This document shows positions 32,251 to 43,515 of a stretch of DNA of 64,000 nt, one piece after another. The stretch spans positions 30,434,001 through 30,498,000 of the forward strand of contig NC_057838.1 in the NCBI RefSeq assembly GCF_910594005.1. Reading direction: 5' to 3'. The first letter of the stretch is position 1. Each line of letters starts with the position of its first letter. The translations under genes were made by a program, and so were the position numbers. This stretch comes from Cervus elaphus. Taxonomy: Eukaryota > Chordata > Mammalia > Artiodactyla > Cervidae. Under the pieces are notes generated by a model, which saw nothing but the letters and a program-made list of their open reading frames with translations, did no database searches and had not been told where the DNA came from.

Positions 32251-33300
32251 GGTGAGTGAGGTGGTCAGGGAATAGGCAGGTAAAGTGCTTTCACCCTGAC
32301 AAAATGTAAAATCAGTAAGATGACATTTAAGCTTCCCTTGTAACACTTCTAAGGCCTCTTCTCTCTTCCAGGGCTTCCATGTTGCGTTCAGAGTTCTTTG
32401 ATCTTGCGGGGGTAGGGCAGAGCCAAACTCTGTCTGATCTATCTGTTATGCGGTATCGGGAACTAAGAGGGGACATTTTCCTGGGAGATGAGCAGTGTAA
32501 AAGGAATGTAGAGGCGATAACCAGCTGGACCCTAGCAGTGCTGTATCTTCTGTTTGGGAAAATGTCCTTCACTGGAAGGGAAAGAACCAAACCAGTGTAG
32601 GGAATCCCCACCCCAGAAGGTGAGGAATTAACAAGAACAAGGGCGTTGCCTGGGGCTGCTACTCAAAAAAATTTGTGTTTGAATCAATCAATAAGTCAGT
32701 CGATGTATTCCAGACTTCCTGATCCTGACAAAATAAGTTCCTAGGTTCTTTTAGGCTATATGTAGACAAAGCGTTTGATAGATTCCGAGGGGCTATGGAA
32801 AATAATGACTGTCAGACATGAGACGAGCAAATATGTTGTTATTAAAAAAAAATAGCTATTGATTAGATGTCCTTGATTTCAGTCTAATAGGGAACATATT
32901 TACTAATGGGAGTATCTTAAGTACTGGCAAATTTGGGGACAGCAAAGAGGTTTAAACTGGTGTGCCAGTTCCTGGCCTATTGAAAACGCTTGTTGATGGA
33001 GAAGACAAGTTGTGACAATTTTGGCTCAGTAGAAACTGATGAGTGATGTCTGCCTTAGGCCTGGGAATGGAGTGTGGTGGCATGCATAGCAGGGGTTTGC
33101 TCTCCCCAGTGGCGGCTCTTCTCAGGAGGAAAGAGTCAGTGACGTGGTCAGCGATCGGGTGATCGTGTGTAGTCAGCTTGACCCATTTGATGGGCCTGTG
33201 GGTCCACCCCACATATCCTGCTCTGACTGCCTGGACACTGCGGGAGGGGTGTCCGGTATACTGTCTACACCAGACAGAATAGGGTAGGGGTGCAGGCTAT
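32251..33300 (-). other. Possible truncated ERV internal region
   Basis: The position just upstream of a polypurine tract and LTR suggests that this is the 3' part of a provirus. Minus-strand frames of 94 codons (32327-32611) and 86 codons (32952-33212) are short. I cannot match either to gag, pol or env. No 5' LTR or primer-binding site is seen before the MIR at 33640. It may instead be unrelated flanking DNA. Confidence 0.35.
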
Positions 33301-33639
33301 GCAGAGGCAAGTGGAAGGTAGATCAGTGGACACAGGGTGCAATTCGCTCACAGATAAGATGTGCATAGGTCAGTCAGGCACTAATTCTGGGAGGATAGGA
33401 GGGAGGGGGGTTTTCTAGGGCAGTCTTGAGACTAGAGAGAAGACACTTTAAAAATTTTTCATAGGAACTTGCATTTTAATCTTAAACCCTCCGTACAAAC
33501 TGAACTGCTGTGATGAGGTGAACAAATAGAAGATCTCTCAACACATACATAGTAAGGGTTACCGTGGTAGAAAGTCTGTATACATGAGATTATATTATGC
33601 ATACAGTCATTGGATTAGCAAGCAGTGATGCAGAACCAT

Positions 33640-33815
33640 GTTCTCTTCTAAGTGCTTTGTATGTTAATCTATTTAATCCTTAAAAAAATCATATGAAGTA
33701 GAAACAAGTGTCCTCATTTTACTAATGAAACTGATTCTCCCAAGGTCAGTTAAGTGTTGGAGCCACAATTTGAACCCAGTCAGTCTGGCCCCGGAGTCCT
33801 TGTATGCCGTGTCTA
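33640..33815 (-). repeat. MIR, antisense
   Basis: 'tcctcattttactaatgaaa', 'ctgattctcccaaggtcagt', 'tgttggagccacaatttgaa' and 'cccagtcagtctggccccgg' follow antisense MIR closely. Confidence 0.85.
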
Positions 33816-33984
33816 CATACAACCCTGAAACGTGTGCTGTATTGATGTTGCCCAGCAGTGTCACGGAGTCTCTAAGAAGTTCATTGTCCTGTGTTTTTTT
33901 TCTCACTGATTTTTTTCTTCTTGGGATGAGAAGTATTAGGGTTTCCTCTCTAAACAGCTTTCATATATAACATACGGCATTATT

Positions 33985-34505
33985 AATTGCATTTATCAAG
34001 TTATATCTGACATCCATAGCACTTATTTCTCTTATAACTGGAAGTCTGTACCATTTTTGACTGCCATTATCCAATCCATGCTCCCCCACCACACTCTACT
34101 CTCCTCTGCCTCTGGAAACCACAAATCTGATCTTTTCTAAGAGCTTTTGTTTTGCTTGTGAAGTATAATCAACCTCCAACACTTTTGGTTCTTATTTTAC
34201 AAATAGTGATTCAAAATTCTATACATTTCATACCAATCACTATAATAAGTCTAGTGATGATATTTTTCACCATTCAGAGATATTACTTAGTTATTGTCTG
34301 TTCCCCACACTGTACATTTCACACCTGTGGCTCACTTTACGATTGGAAGTCTGTACCCCTAGATCTTTCTCATCTCTTTCTTTCCTCCCTGGCCCCCCTC
34401 CACTCTGGCCACCACCTGTTTGTTCTGTGTCTGGCTCAGCTTCTGTTTTATTTGTTGTGTTTTTGAGATTTCACGTGCAAGTGAAATCATACAGTATTTT
34501 GAAGA
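33985..34505 (-). mobile_element. L1 3' region, antisense, with an internal repeat
   Basis: Antisense L1 text, 'ccccacactgtacatttcac', 'ttgttctgtgtctggctcag', 'caagtgaaatcatacagtat'. 'ggaagtctgtacc' occurs at about 34039 and again at about 34345 with similar following sequence, so part of the region is duplicated at a spacing of about 305 bp. This may be native to the L1 3' untranslated region or may reflect two insertions. Confidence 0.7.
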
Positions 34506-34764
34506 CAACTTTTTTTTTTTTCTTTCTGCCTCAATAGAGCCCATGTCTCTGGAAGGGACTTGGTGGAGATTACAGTGGTTTAGAACAGCACTGAGATTCT
34601 TCCCTCTCCCCACCCCCCACTTCTCCTTTTCATTAGTATCTGCTTTGTATAAGGACACCTGATTACTTCAGACATTTAACTCAGAATAGGTGAGGAGTTG
34701 GGGTCACTATTGTAGTTCCATAAGGGTGTGTTTTTTATCCCCTCCAGATTATTTAATTTACATA

Positions 34765-34955
34765 ATTTGGCTAACCAACCAGCACCTACTGTATAGCAAA
34801 GGGAACTATGCTCAATATCTTGTAATAACCACTAATGGAAAAGAAAATGAAAGAATATTTATATATATCAAATCACTTTGCTATACACCTGAAACTAACG
34901 TAACATTGTAACCTAACTTTACTTCAATAAAAATGTTTTTAAAAATGTAGAGCAA
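34765..34955 (+). mobile_element. Ruminant L1 3' end
   Basis: 'cagcacctactgtatagcaa', 'agggaactatgctcaatatc', 'ttgtaataaccactaatgga', 'tgctatacacctgaaactaa' and 'cttcaataaaaatg' are the 3' end of an artiodactyl L1 with its AATAAA signal. The A-rich tail is short and degraded. Confidence 0.9.
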
Positions 34956-35074
34956 GCAAATAAAATTTCCTATACTTAAGGTGATTAGCCAACATAGTGT
35001 GAATTTACAGTCATAGAAGAAGTGAAATGATGGCTGGTGTTTGGGTTAAAACCAATCAGAAGCCTTCTCAGCAT

Positions 35075-35255
35075 GTATGCCCCAGCCCTTTGTACTTTGG
35101 ACAAATTACTTATTCTCTCTGTGCCTCAATTTCTTCCTCTGTAAAAATGGTGCCTGTCTCCTCCATCTCTCTGAGAATTAAATTGTGTCTACAGCATTTA
35201 GATTGGTGCCTGGTATGTGTTAAGTGTGACTACAAGGTAGCTATTATTGCCTTGC
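35075..35255 (+). repeat. MIR
   Basis: 'ctttggacaaattacttatt', 'tctgtgcctcaatttcttcc', 'tctgtaaaaatggtgcctgt', 'gagaattaaattgtgtctac' and 'ttggtgcctggtatgtgtta' follow MIR in sense to the 3' end. Confidence 0.85.
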
Positions 35256-35259
35256 AGAC

Positions 35260-36207
35260 TTGGGTTGCCTACTCCTGTGACCTTTTTTTGGGGCCTTCGC
35301 ATTTTCTATTTTTAAAGTAATTTGTGCTATGGCATGCCCCAAGGATAGCATGTACAGGTACAAGTAGAAACAAGTCCACTGGGAAGAAAAGGACATCACC
35401 CCTTGCTGAAATGGAAGATTTAAAACCCTTGAGATACACCTTCTAGATCAGGAATCAAAATATTCAATTTCTTGGGAGTGCAGCCACAGATGGCCTAAGT
35501 ACTTTGTAAAATAGAATTAACAGAAGCACCTTGGCATTCTAAGGATCTCAAAACTTGGTTTGAATGACTCTGTGTATATTTTGAAGCACCAATTATGCGA
35601 TGAAAGAATTCTCTACCCAGCAGATAATGAACTGATAAGAAGAGATCTTTCTGGCTGCCAAGCATGGGTTATCAGGAGGGTCCAGATTCCTGGCGGGGAG
35701 CACGACCATATCTACTGCAGGCCACTGCCTGGGTCAATATTGTATTGTATAGGTGGCTGGCGTGTTGCCCGTAGATTCTCAAGGTGTTGAGACAACCTGG
35801 CTGATGGAATATTGATCTCAAGCCTGTCGGTTTCAATGGAATTCAGGAGTGAGTTGCAATAAAACAAGTTTGTATTTAGTTTTCTAGATAGTTGCCATCC
35901 TGTTAATTTCTCTTTGCGTGTAACTTTTCCTTCTGTTCTCATAAAACACATGTTGCCTCTCTTACCAAAGGAACCTCTATGGAACTAGGGGAAAACAATG
36001 TGTTAAGAGAAATACATCAGGCCTCCAGTGTTCTGTCTGTGAGCCATGTTAGGAATAGAAAGACTCCAGGGCAGTGATGATTTTCAAGCCAGGTTGTAAC
36101 CAAGGCGGTGTGTCTGCTAGATGGGCTCATAACGGTGGTGAGATATTTCAAATGTTAGGTAACCAAATCTGTTGCAAGAGGAAGAGTTTAAACTTCCAAA
36201 TTAGGCA
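35260..36207. other. Non-coding stretch, nothing recognised
   Basis: No frame with a known domain. The stretch may include unrecognised repeat sequence. Confidence 0.4.
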
Positions 36208-36660
36208 TGATACACACTATCCGTGGCACTGAGACCCCTGAGGTGGGACAGAGCTGAGTGAATTAGAAGCAAGCTTCGCTTTATTTCCGGGTATACAATC
36301 AATTAAGCTATTTCCAGAAGCAGCAGCGCAGATGGCATTTTACTTAGTTTTATAGGGTAGTTTTCCACCCGTTGATACAAGGGGAGATGAGAGCAGGCAG
36401 CAGTAAGGCTTTCTTATTATCCGCTTTATACTTTCTTAATGAACCTACTTGGTTTCTACTCTGTGTCTTCCTGGGTACAGAGGGCAAAAGCATTTTCACC
36501 TGCCAGGCTCCATACTCAACACTGGATCTATTAATATACTCATTCCTGGTCAAAGGTTTGGCACAGAACCATGTGAAGTGTTCTTTAAGCACTGTCCCTC
36601 TAAACAAAATCTGTACCTCCAAGGTGAATGTGTGTCATGGGATTGATGTTCCTCTCAGCT
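36208..36660 (-). mobile_element. Candidate LTR, antisense
   Basis: On the minus strand, 'ccctataaaactaagt' (TATA-like, about 36345-36360) is followed about 80 bp later by an AATAAA signal in 'ggaaataaagcgaagc' (about 36275-36290). This spacing resembles an ERV LTR promoter and polyadenylation region. It lies immediately before an MLT1. I found no clear TG..CA pair with a duplication, so the ends are guesses. Confidence 0.35.
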
Positions 36661-36670
36661 TAAGATGCAT

Positions 36671-37030
36671 CAGCTGTGAACTGAATTGTATCCCCCTAAA
36701 ATTTGTATGTTGAAGTTCTAACCCACAGTCAGATGTTATTTGAAGATGAGGCCTTTGAAAGGTAATTAACGTTAGGTAAGGTCGTGAGGATGGGGCCCTG
36801 ATCTGGTAGGATTAGTGTCCTTAAAAGAAGAGGTATCAGGAAACTTGCTTTCTCTCTATCATGTAAAGACACAGTTAGAAGGGGGTTGCCTAGAAGTCAG
36901 AAAGGGAACTCTCTGACTATGCTGACTCCTTGATCTTGGACTTCCAACCTGCCAGACTTCAAGAATGTAAATTTCTGTTGCTGAATTCACCCAGTCTTTA
37001 TTTTGTCATGGCATCACAAGCTGAGATAGC
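36671..37030 (+). mobile_element. MLT1 (MaLR) LTR
   Basis: 'ctgtgaactgaattgtatcc', 'tttgtatgttgaagttctaa', 'aagatgaggcctttgaaagg', 'gtcgtgaggatggggccctg', 'aagaatgtaaatttctgttg' and 'cacccagtctttattttgtc' follow MLT1 from near the start to the end. Confidence 0.9.
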
Positions 37031-37280
37031 ATCTTATCTATCTGTGACTTAAATGTGGCATAATAAAGGCATCTTGCCAGCCCTGGGTGAGGCTGTTCAT
37101 AATAGATGGAGGAAGCAAGTCTCACTTCAGGCCCTCCAATCCTGCGAATAATTTTTCCACCCTCTGCCTCCAAGTATTCAGCTCAACCTTAGTAGTTCAT
37201 TCCTTTGGGATTCCAGCAGCTATCTTTTTGGTCAGCTTTTTTCTTTTTGGCATTTAAAATTGGAAAATAATGAAGTAATA

Positions 37281-37631
37281 CAATCATCCTTCTGAATCTA
37301 AGGGAGATTGGTTCCAAGACACTTGTAGATACCAAAATCCACAGATGTTCGAGTCTCATATAAAATGGTATAGTGTTTGCATGTAACTGACACATATCCT
37401 CCTGTGCACTTCAGACCCTCTCTAGATTACTTATAATACCTATTACAATGTACATGCTATGTGAACAGTCAAAAATATATGTAGAAGTGGTTGCTAGAGT
37501 GAGACAAATTAAAGTTTCTTTTTTGGAAATTCCTGGATTTTTTTCCCCAAGTATTTTCAGTCTGTGGTTGGTTGAATTCTCAGATATAGACTCCTGGGAT
37601 GTGGAACCTTGGGATATAGAGGCCTAATTTT
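37281..37631. mobile_element. MER2-like Tigger (Tc1/mariner) element
   Basis: 'caatcatccttctgaatcta', 'ggttccaagacacttgtaga', 'taccaaaatccacagatgtt', 'cactttctagattacttata'-like text, 'gtctgtggttggttgaattc' and 'ggaaccttgggatatagagg' follow the MER2 pogo/Tigger layout with inverted ends. TA dinucleotides flank it at 37279-37280 and near 37625. It is an old element without coding capacity. Confidence 0.75.
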
Positions 37632-37632
37632 A

Positions 37633-38124
37633 CATGGTTGTCAAACAAACAGCAGTAACCACACATTACATATGAGTAGCTAGTGAGAATGTTTCCTTTC
37701 TCTGTTCACATCCTGGGACTTCAGTTTTTACTCCAGCATCTCATGGACTTCAGTATCTTTGGATACTTCTTCAGATACTATGTACATATGTAAATATGTT
37801 TGTATCTCTTCTTTTTAACAGACATGTTCGCATGCTATTTATATTCCATTTTCTGTGTTTTGCTGGTAGTGTTAAGATACTTGAGAAATTCCTGACTGAT
37901 TGAAACTCTGAGTCTCCAACATTTATCAGAACAATTAGTCCTCTGACTGGAGGGTCATCTTAATCTAAGGGGGACAAAAAGAGGCTGAAGAAGATAATAG
38001 ATGTCAAATGGACAATTCAGAGTCTTCCTGAGAGTTGCCCAATTTCACCTAAGTAGATGCTATAGAAATTCTGTGGTATTGTTGTAGCTATATCTTATTA
38101 TGTTCACATGACTGATTCTTTATT
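37633..38124. other. Non-coding stretch, nothing recognised
   Basis: AT-rich. No repeat recognised. Confidence 0.4.
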
Positions 38125-38490
38125 ATCTCTCATGTCTCACTTTCGATGTCACATCCTCTGAGAAGCCTTCCATGACTACTCTTCCAAAAATAGCTTCTTC
38201 CGCTGCTCCTCAGCAGAGGGTTAGCACAGCTCTCCTTTTCTTTTTATGCATAATTTCCTTCCATTTGAGTATTAGAAACACAATTATTTTTGCATCTTAC
38301 AAATGTAATTTTTTTAAATTGAAAAACAATCACCTTTCTTCAGCAGCAGAGATTTCAGCATTTGTAACCTTCTGAGTTCAGTATCCTGCCAGCTAGACCC
38401 TGAAGTTAGTGAAAATGGTGACTAGCTCTTACATGTTTATCTACAGTGCCTACCCAGGGTTTCAGTACATATTTTATTGAATAAAGAATA
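38125..38490 (+). repeat. L2 3' region
   Basis: 'tcgatgtcacatcctctgag', 'aagccttccatgactactct' and, at the end, 'acagtgcctacccagggttt' and 'cagtacatattttattgaat' follow the L2 3' region. The middle is poorly conserved. An A10 run ends it at about 38496-38505. Confidence 0.55.
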
Positions 38491-38509
38491 ATGTCAAAAA
38501 AAAAAGAAG

Positions 38510-39130
38510 GTCAAGAAGCTTTTCCTGTACATTTTTTTCTAGTTTTTTTTTTTTTTTTTTTTTACAGTTTCAGGTTTCATGTTTAAGTCTTTAATCCACT
38601 TGAAGTTGATTTTTATGTAAGGTGTGAGGTAAGAGTCTGAGCTTATTCTTCTCTGCATGTGGTTCTCCCACACTATGAAGAGATTATCCTCTCCTTGTTG
38701 TGTGTTCTTGACACACTGCTCAGAGGTCAGTTGACCTCAGATGCATGGGCTTATTTCCGGGCTCTCTGTTACATTCCATTGGTCTGTGTGTCTGCTTTTA
38801 TGCCATTCCCATACTGTTTAGCATACTATAGCTTTGAATATATTTTGAAATCAGAAAGTGTGATCTTGCCTTCAGCTTTTTTCTTAATGCTCAAGATCGC
38901 TTTGGCTAATTTTTTTTTTTTTTCTTGTGGTTCCCTATGAATTTGAGGATTTCCTATTTTTGTAAAAAATGCCATTGGTGTTTTTACAAGGATAACATCA
39001 AATCTGGAGTTGGCTTTCGGTACTCCAAAAATATTCTTCCAGTTCACGAACATGGAGTGTCTTTTCATTTACCTGTGTCTTCTTTAGTTTCCTTCATTAG
39101 TGTTACATCATGTTCAGTATACAGTAGAAG
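38510..39130 (-). mobile_element. L1 ORF2 fragment, antisense
   Basis: 'caggtttcatgtttaagtct', 'ttaatccacttgaagttgat', 'gtaaggtgtgaggtaagagt', 'ttccattggtctgtgtgtct', 'actatagctttgaatatatt' and 'gctcaagatcgctttggcta' follow antisense L1 ORF2, beyond the reverse transcriptase. The minus-strand frame (38826-39068) is interrupted and is not a gene. T-rich runs at about 38540 and 38911 have expanded since insertion. Confidence 0.88.
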
Positions 39131-39134
39131 CACA

Positions 39135-40837
39135 CTGCACTGAAGAATTACTACTTCTGTTGTTCCCTATCACAGTATTTCTCTGATCATGATTTACCTG
39201 CTCCATGTCACCTCTCTCCTGATCTCAAATTCTTTGAAACCTAGAGGCAATTAAAAATAATTTTGCATCGCAAATTTAATATTACCAACCATTACCTTAA
39301 GGGGCTTGAAATTCAGATTAAAAAGGGATTTTATTTCTACCCCTTTAAAATTACATTTTTACTGTATTTAAAGAGATGGTTTTGCAGAACGGTTTAATTT
39401 TTTCTTACTTTACTGGGCCCCATTTAGTAGCTTTTTCATACCTTCTGAAGTTCTTTGACTTTTCACATTGTCCATGACTGAGATGATAAAGAACAGTCTC
39501 CCCCACCACCAAGAAAAGGACTTGTATTTGGACTGTATCCAAACCTGACCATCATGTTTGGCATGTGGCCTCTGAAATGGAAAAGAACATATCACAAAAT
39601 AATTAGTGTATTATCTTCCTGAAATTTCCTGTCTTTTATTTGGGAGGAATAAACAAACTGAGTGATGTGAATTCCAAAGTGCTCATCGTGTGATATGATC
39701 TTAAATTATTCTAACCCTCACTACTGGAGAAAGACAATGTATTATTTTAACTCAGAAAGAGGGAACTAATTGGGAGTCTCAATCCTTGCAGGAAATGAAG
39801 CAATTAAGAAATCATGCAAAGAAAAATAGGATGCCAGATAGATGAACAGCAGTGGTATCCCGACCACAATAACTTAGGTACTTATTACTAAGAAGAAACT
39901 GGCCACATGCATGTCAACTACCTACGGAAATGTGGGACTCAGCCCTGCCAGGAACTGAAAGCATATGCATTACTCTGATCTTAAAAATTTCATCCAGGGA
40001 TTTCTTCAGGCTTTTGAAAAAATGCATGCAATGACTTTCTATTCCTGTTGGCTGTTACAAAAGGTTTACTTTAGTTTTTTAATCTTTTATCTTTTCACTT
40101 GTCCACAGAGTCCTTAAGATGTCTGGGCCTTGAAGGATGGATAGGAACTTGCCAATTAGGTGATGGGAGCAAGGACCTGTGACAGTTGACCTACAAGGCA
40201 AAGTGTGCTCAGTATCAGCTGGAGGTAAAGCTGGTGGGAATCCTGCCTACACATTGTGCTTTAGGCAGGGAGGAGGCATTATAGACTCTAAGGAGAAAAG
40301 ATACAGTCTGGCCGTTTATTAGGGTCTCTTGGGTAGCAGGGTGCAGAAGGCATAAGACCACGAGAGACTTGAGGCAAGAGAATGTCGGGAGACCTTAGCA
40401 GAAAAGAGGTGAAAAGACCATGACAAGGGGCTTTGGCACAGAGATTCAGACCACAAGACTTAGTGGTGGGTTTCCTATGGAGAGTGAGTGAGTGTGCCTG
40501 TGTGTGAGTGAAGGAAGGCATGATGGAAGAGGAGGAAAGAAGAGGAGAAAGGAGATGAAGGAGGGAGGAAAGGATAGAGGAAGGGGAGAGAGGGATGACC
40601 TTTGACCTTGTGTCTGTCTGAACACACATTAGCCAAACAACTGCTAGATGATGGAAAGACATTTTATTTTACTCATTCATACATTTCTTCTTTCATATTT
40701 TTTCTTGAAGAGTTTGTTGAATCAGATCAAAATGTGCGAAGAGTGTTGGCTCCTCCTTGTGGCATCTGTTCTTTGATGTCTTATCTTTCTCTTTGCCTCT
40801 GGCTTTTGAGTCCTGTGAGTCATTGTTTCATAAACAG
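39135..40837. other. Non-coding stretch, nothing recognised apart from a purine tract
   Basis: Balanced to AT-rich. A purine-rich tract lies at 40508-40595. No recognised gene or repeat. Confidence 0.45.
40508..40595. repeat. Long purine tract
   Basis: About 88 bases almost entirely A and G on the plus strand (short breaks such as 'catgatgg' and 'gatag'). Tracts of this kind can adopt triplex structures in vitro. It follows a (GAGT)-rich piece at 40480-40505. Confidence 0.85.
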
Positions 40838-40935
40838 AGGTTTATGGTGAGCTTACTCTATACCAGGTGCTGTTCTGGAGGCTGGGGATGTAACAGTGAA
40901 CAAAGCAAGTTAAATTCCTGGCCTCATGGGATGGT
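40838..40935 (-). repeat. L2/MIR-type fragment, antisense
   Basis: 'ctctataccaggtgctgttc' then 'ggctggggatgtaacagtga', 'acaaagcaagttaaattcct' and 'ggcctcatgg' match the antisense L2-type 3' end. Confidence 0.6.
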
Positions 40936-40991
40936 TTGCATCAAAGTCTCTTTTGAGCTTCTCTGACCTAGCTCTGTTTTTCTTGAAAGGG

Positions 40992-41187
40992 AAAGTGTTA
41001 GTTGCTCACTTGTGTCCAAGTCTTTGCGACCCATGGACTGTAGCCATGAGGCTCCTCTGTCCATGGGATTTTTCAGGCAAGAATAGTGGAGTGGGTTGCC
41101 ATGCCCTCCTCCAGGGGATCTTCCCAACCCAGGGATTGAACCTGGGTCTTCCGCACTGCAGGCAGATTCTTTACCATCTGAACCTAA
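40992..41187 (-). mobile_element. Bov-tA SINE, antisense
   Basis: 'gtgttagttgctcacttgtg', 'gtctttgcgacccatggact', 'caagaatagtggagtgggtt', 'gggattgaacctgggtcttc' and 'gattctttaccatctgaacc' form a fairly complete antisense copy. The head is worn at the outer end and no duplication is visible. Confidence 0.93.
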
Positions 41188-41189
41188 GT

Positions 41190-41728
41190 CCTAAGTTTTC
41201 AAAAGAACTTCAGAGGAGGAGCTGAGCTAGGACCCAGAAGTTGGTTGTTCTAAATGTTGGAAGATCACTGAGGTTGGCAGAGGTGGGAGGAGAAAGGGTG
41301 TGTGTCAGGGTCCCAGGATGGGAGGCGTGTCTCTTAATAAACTGAAGCCTGCATTGTTCTTCTTTTTGGAGATCAAAAATGTGGTAAACAAAATGTTCCA
41401 CATAAAACAAAAAAACCCCTCAACTGAGTACCGTCAGTCCACAGAATCATGAGAAATAATAAATCATTTTTGAAACAATTAAGTTTTGGAGTCATTACCC
41501 AGAAACAAATAACTGATACAGTACCCAAAGTTACCCAGAAAGTGATGGAATTGAGACTTCAAATGCCTTATTCCAAAAGCCTTTCTCTATACTGTACCAT
41601 CTCAACGATAAAATCTTGTGACTGAAAGAAACGCAGGAAGTCAAACAAACAGAAAACCTAGAAACAGACACCACAGTTATTTTTAACAATTCAACTAAAG
41701 TTATGTTCTAGCTTTATTTACCACAGAA
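41190..41728. other. Non-coding stretch, nothing recognised
   Basis: No gene or repeat recognised. Confidence 0.4.
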
Positions 41729-41741
41729 TAAGAGGATACTA

Positions 41742-41952
41742 GGATTCCCTGGTGGCTCAGATGGTAAAGAGTCTGCCTACAATTCAGGAGACCCAGGTTC
41801 AATCCTTGGGTTAGGAATATCCCCTGGAGAAGGAAATGGCAACCCACTCCAGTACTCTTGCCTGGAAAATCCCATGGATGGAGGAGCCTGGCAGGCTACA
41901 GTCCATAGGGGTCACAAAAAGTCTGACATGATTGACCTACTTCACTTTCTTC
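41742..41952 (+). mobile_element. Bov-tA SINE
   Basis: A full sense copy, 'ggattccctggtggctcaga', 'ggttcaatccttgggttagg', 'caacccactccagtactctt', 'ggcaggctacagtccatagg' and 'agtctgacatgattgaccta'. TAAGA(G/A)GATACTA at 41729-41741 and 41953-41965 is a 13-bp target duplication with one mismatch, the longest seen for a SINE here. Confidence 0.96.
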
Positions 41953-41965
41953 TAAGAAGATACTA

Positions 41966-42869
41966 ACTGATGTATGTTTTCTAATAGTTCCATTCCTTTT
42001 TGATTAGTCTTTAGCTTTCTAGGACAATCAAATTAAAGAAGTATTACGCTGCCGTTTTCTAAATCTACTTTTCATTCAGTGTAAATCCTTTAAAATACAT
42101 GTAGAAATAGCAGTATCATCAAGCAAAAACAGTCAGCAAGAACAAGACCGGGAGCTGACTAGGGCTCAGATCATGAACTCCTTATTGCCAAATTCAGACT
42201 TAAATTGAAGAAAGTAGGGAAAACCACTAGACCATTCAAGTATGACCTAAACCAAATCCTTTACAATGATGCAGTGTGGACACTTTGTAAATATGAAGGA
42301 AGCAAAATGTGAAGGCCTGAGGTGCCCTCTGAGGTCCCTGGCACATGATGAATTTAGAGAACGTTTTTTTGTTTCCCTTAGTGTTCCTCTGCAAGTTCCA
42401 TCTCATTTCTTGTTTTAATGAGGACGTCCTTTATGTCTAAACAAAACTCCTATTGCCAGAACCCCAGCCCGTTACCTCCATGGCTCTTCTCTGCCAAGTT
42501 TCCCATAGGAGGGGGTGAAAAGGAGCCTCTGCATGCTGTGGGCTCCGGGAACTGTCAGCCACCTGCAGGGGGCATCCCTGCTGCTGTGATTGACAGCCCT
42601 GGGTTGTGCAGGTGATGGTCTCCATCCATCTCCTGTGCCTCCAGATTGTGCCAGTACGATGTGTGCGCTTTTGGCTCATGGCAGTTCCGTACACTTCTGC
42701 TGGGTGCCGTGCTGGCCACTGACTTAGGTGAATAAAGCGGCGTCCGATCAGTGAGTTAGTCAAAGACAGACAATTGTATTGCTGTATGGTGAGTATTACA
42801 CTAGACGTGTGTGTAAGTTGCAATGCAAAGGTGGAAGGAAGGATCCTGAATCCTAATGGGAGGTGCAAA
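41966..42869. other. Non-coding stretch with a GC-rich part
   Basis: 42430-42720 is GC-richer, with a CTCF-like motif at 42562-42575 and an AATAAA at 42731-42736. It could be an unrecognised exon or LTR end, but no splice or frame evidence supports that. Confidence 0.4.
42562..42575 (+). promoter_or_regulatory. CTCF-like core motif
   Basis: CCTGCAGGGGGCAT matches the degenerate CTCF core at all but the last base. It lies outside the recognised repeats. Motif evidence only. Confidence 0.3.
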
Positions 42870-43079
42870 GCGGGATCTAGCAAGGAGAATGGCATTTGAA
42901 TTCGGGAATTTAAGGATGAGTCGGTTTGACAGTGATCCATGGGAAGGTATTAGTCCAGATCCGGAGAACATGAACAGATACTGAGAGGTACCTGACGTCC
43001 AAGACTCTCCATTAGTTTTGGAGCTAGTGCAGCATCTCCACATGGTTGGGGCTCATAAGGGAGACTGTGAAGTATAGAT

Positions 43080-43262
43080 ATGAGTGCCATGCTGTGGAGC
43101 ACTGGGAAATCAGAGGTTTTTAAGCAGGTGACAGTTGATCCAGGTTTTAGAAGCACCCCTTCGGCAGGAATGTGGAGGACAGTGATAGGAGATGGAAAAT
43201 CAGAGGTGAGGAGCCCAACTGTGAGACCATTGCAACAGCACAGGTGAGCGATGATGCGGACC
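43080..43262 (-). repeat. L2 fragment, antisense
   Basis: 'ggtttttaagcaggtgacag', 'ttgatccaggttttagaagc', 'aggaatgtggaggacagtga' and 'cacaggtgagcgatgatgcg' match antisense L2. It lies against a sense L2 that covers the same L2 region, so the two are separate copies. Confidence 0.6.
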
Positions 43263-43515
43263 TGGGCTTGGGCCGTATTTCCAGTCTGAACCTCTTTCCT
43301 GAATTCTGGCCTCTTCTATCAAACTGCCTATTTGATGTCTCTGCTCAAATGTCTAATAAACATCTCAAACTCACCACGTCCAAGGCAGAACTACGGATCT
43401 GCCCTTCTCCAAGGCTGCTCCCTTCATAGCCTACCCCATTTCCATTGATGAGAGCTCCATTCTTCCAGTCGTTAAAAAAACTTGGAGTTGATTTTGTGAT
43501 TTATACCCTCCATCT

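Noticed and set aside
34745..34752. CAGATTAT at 34745-34752 as the far end of the ERV at 31.76 kb
   Set aside because: It matches the six bases before the LTR, but the sequence before it has no LTR end and an ancient MIR and L1 lie in between, so this is a chance match.
42437..42940. A 167-codon minus-strand frame with an AATAAA nearby
   Set aside because: The frame has no recognised domain and the AATAAA lies on the other strand, so the two do not support each other.
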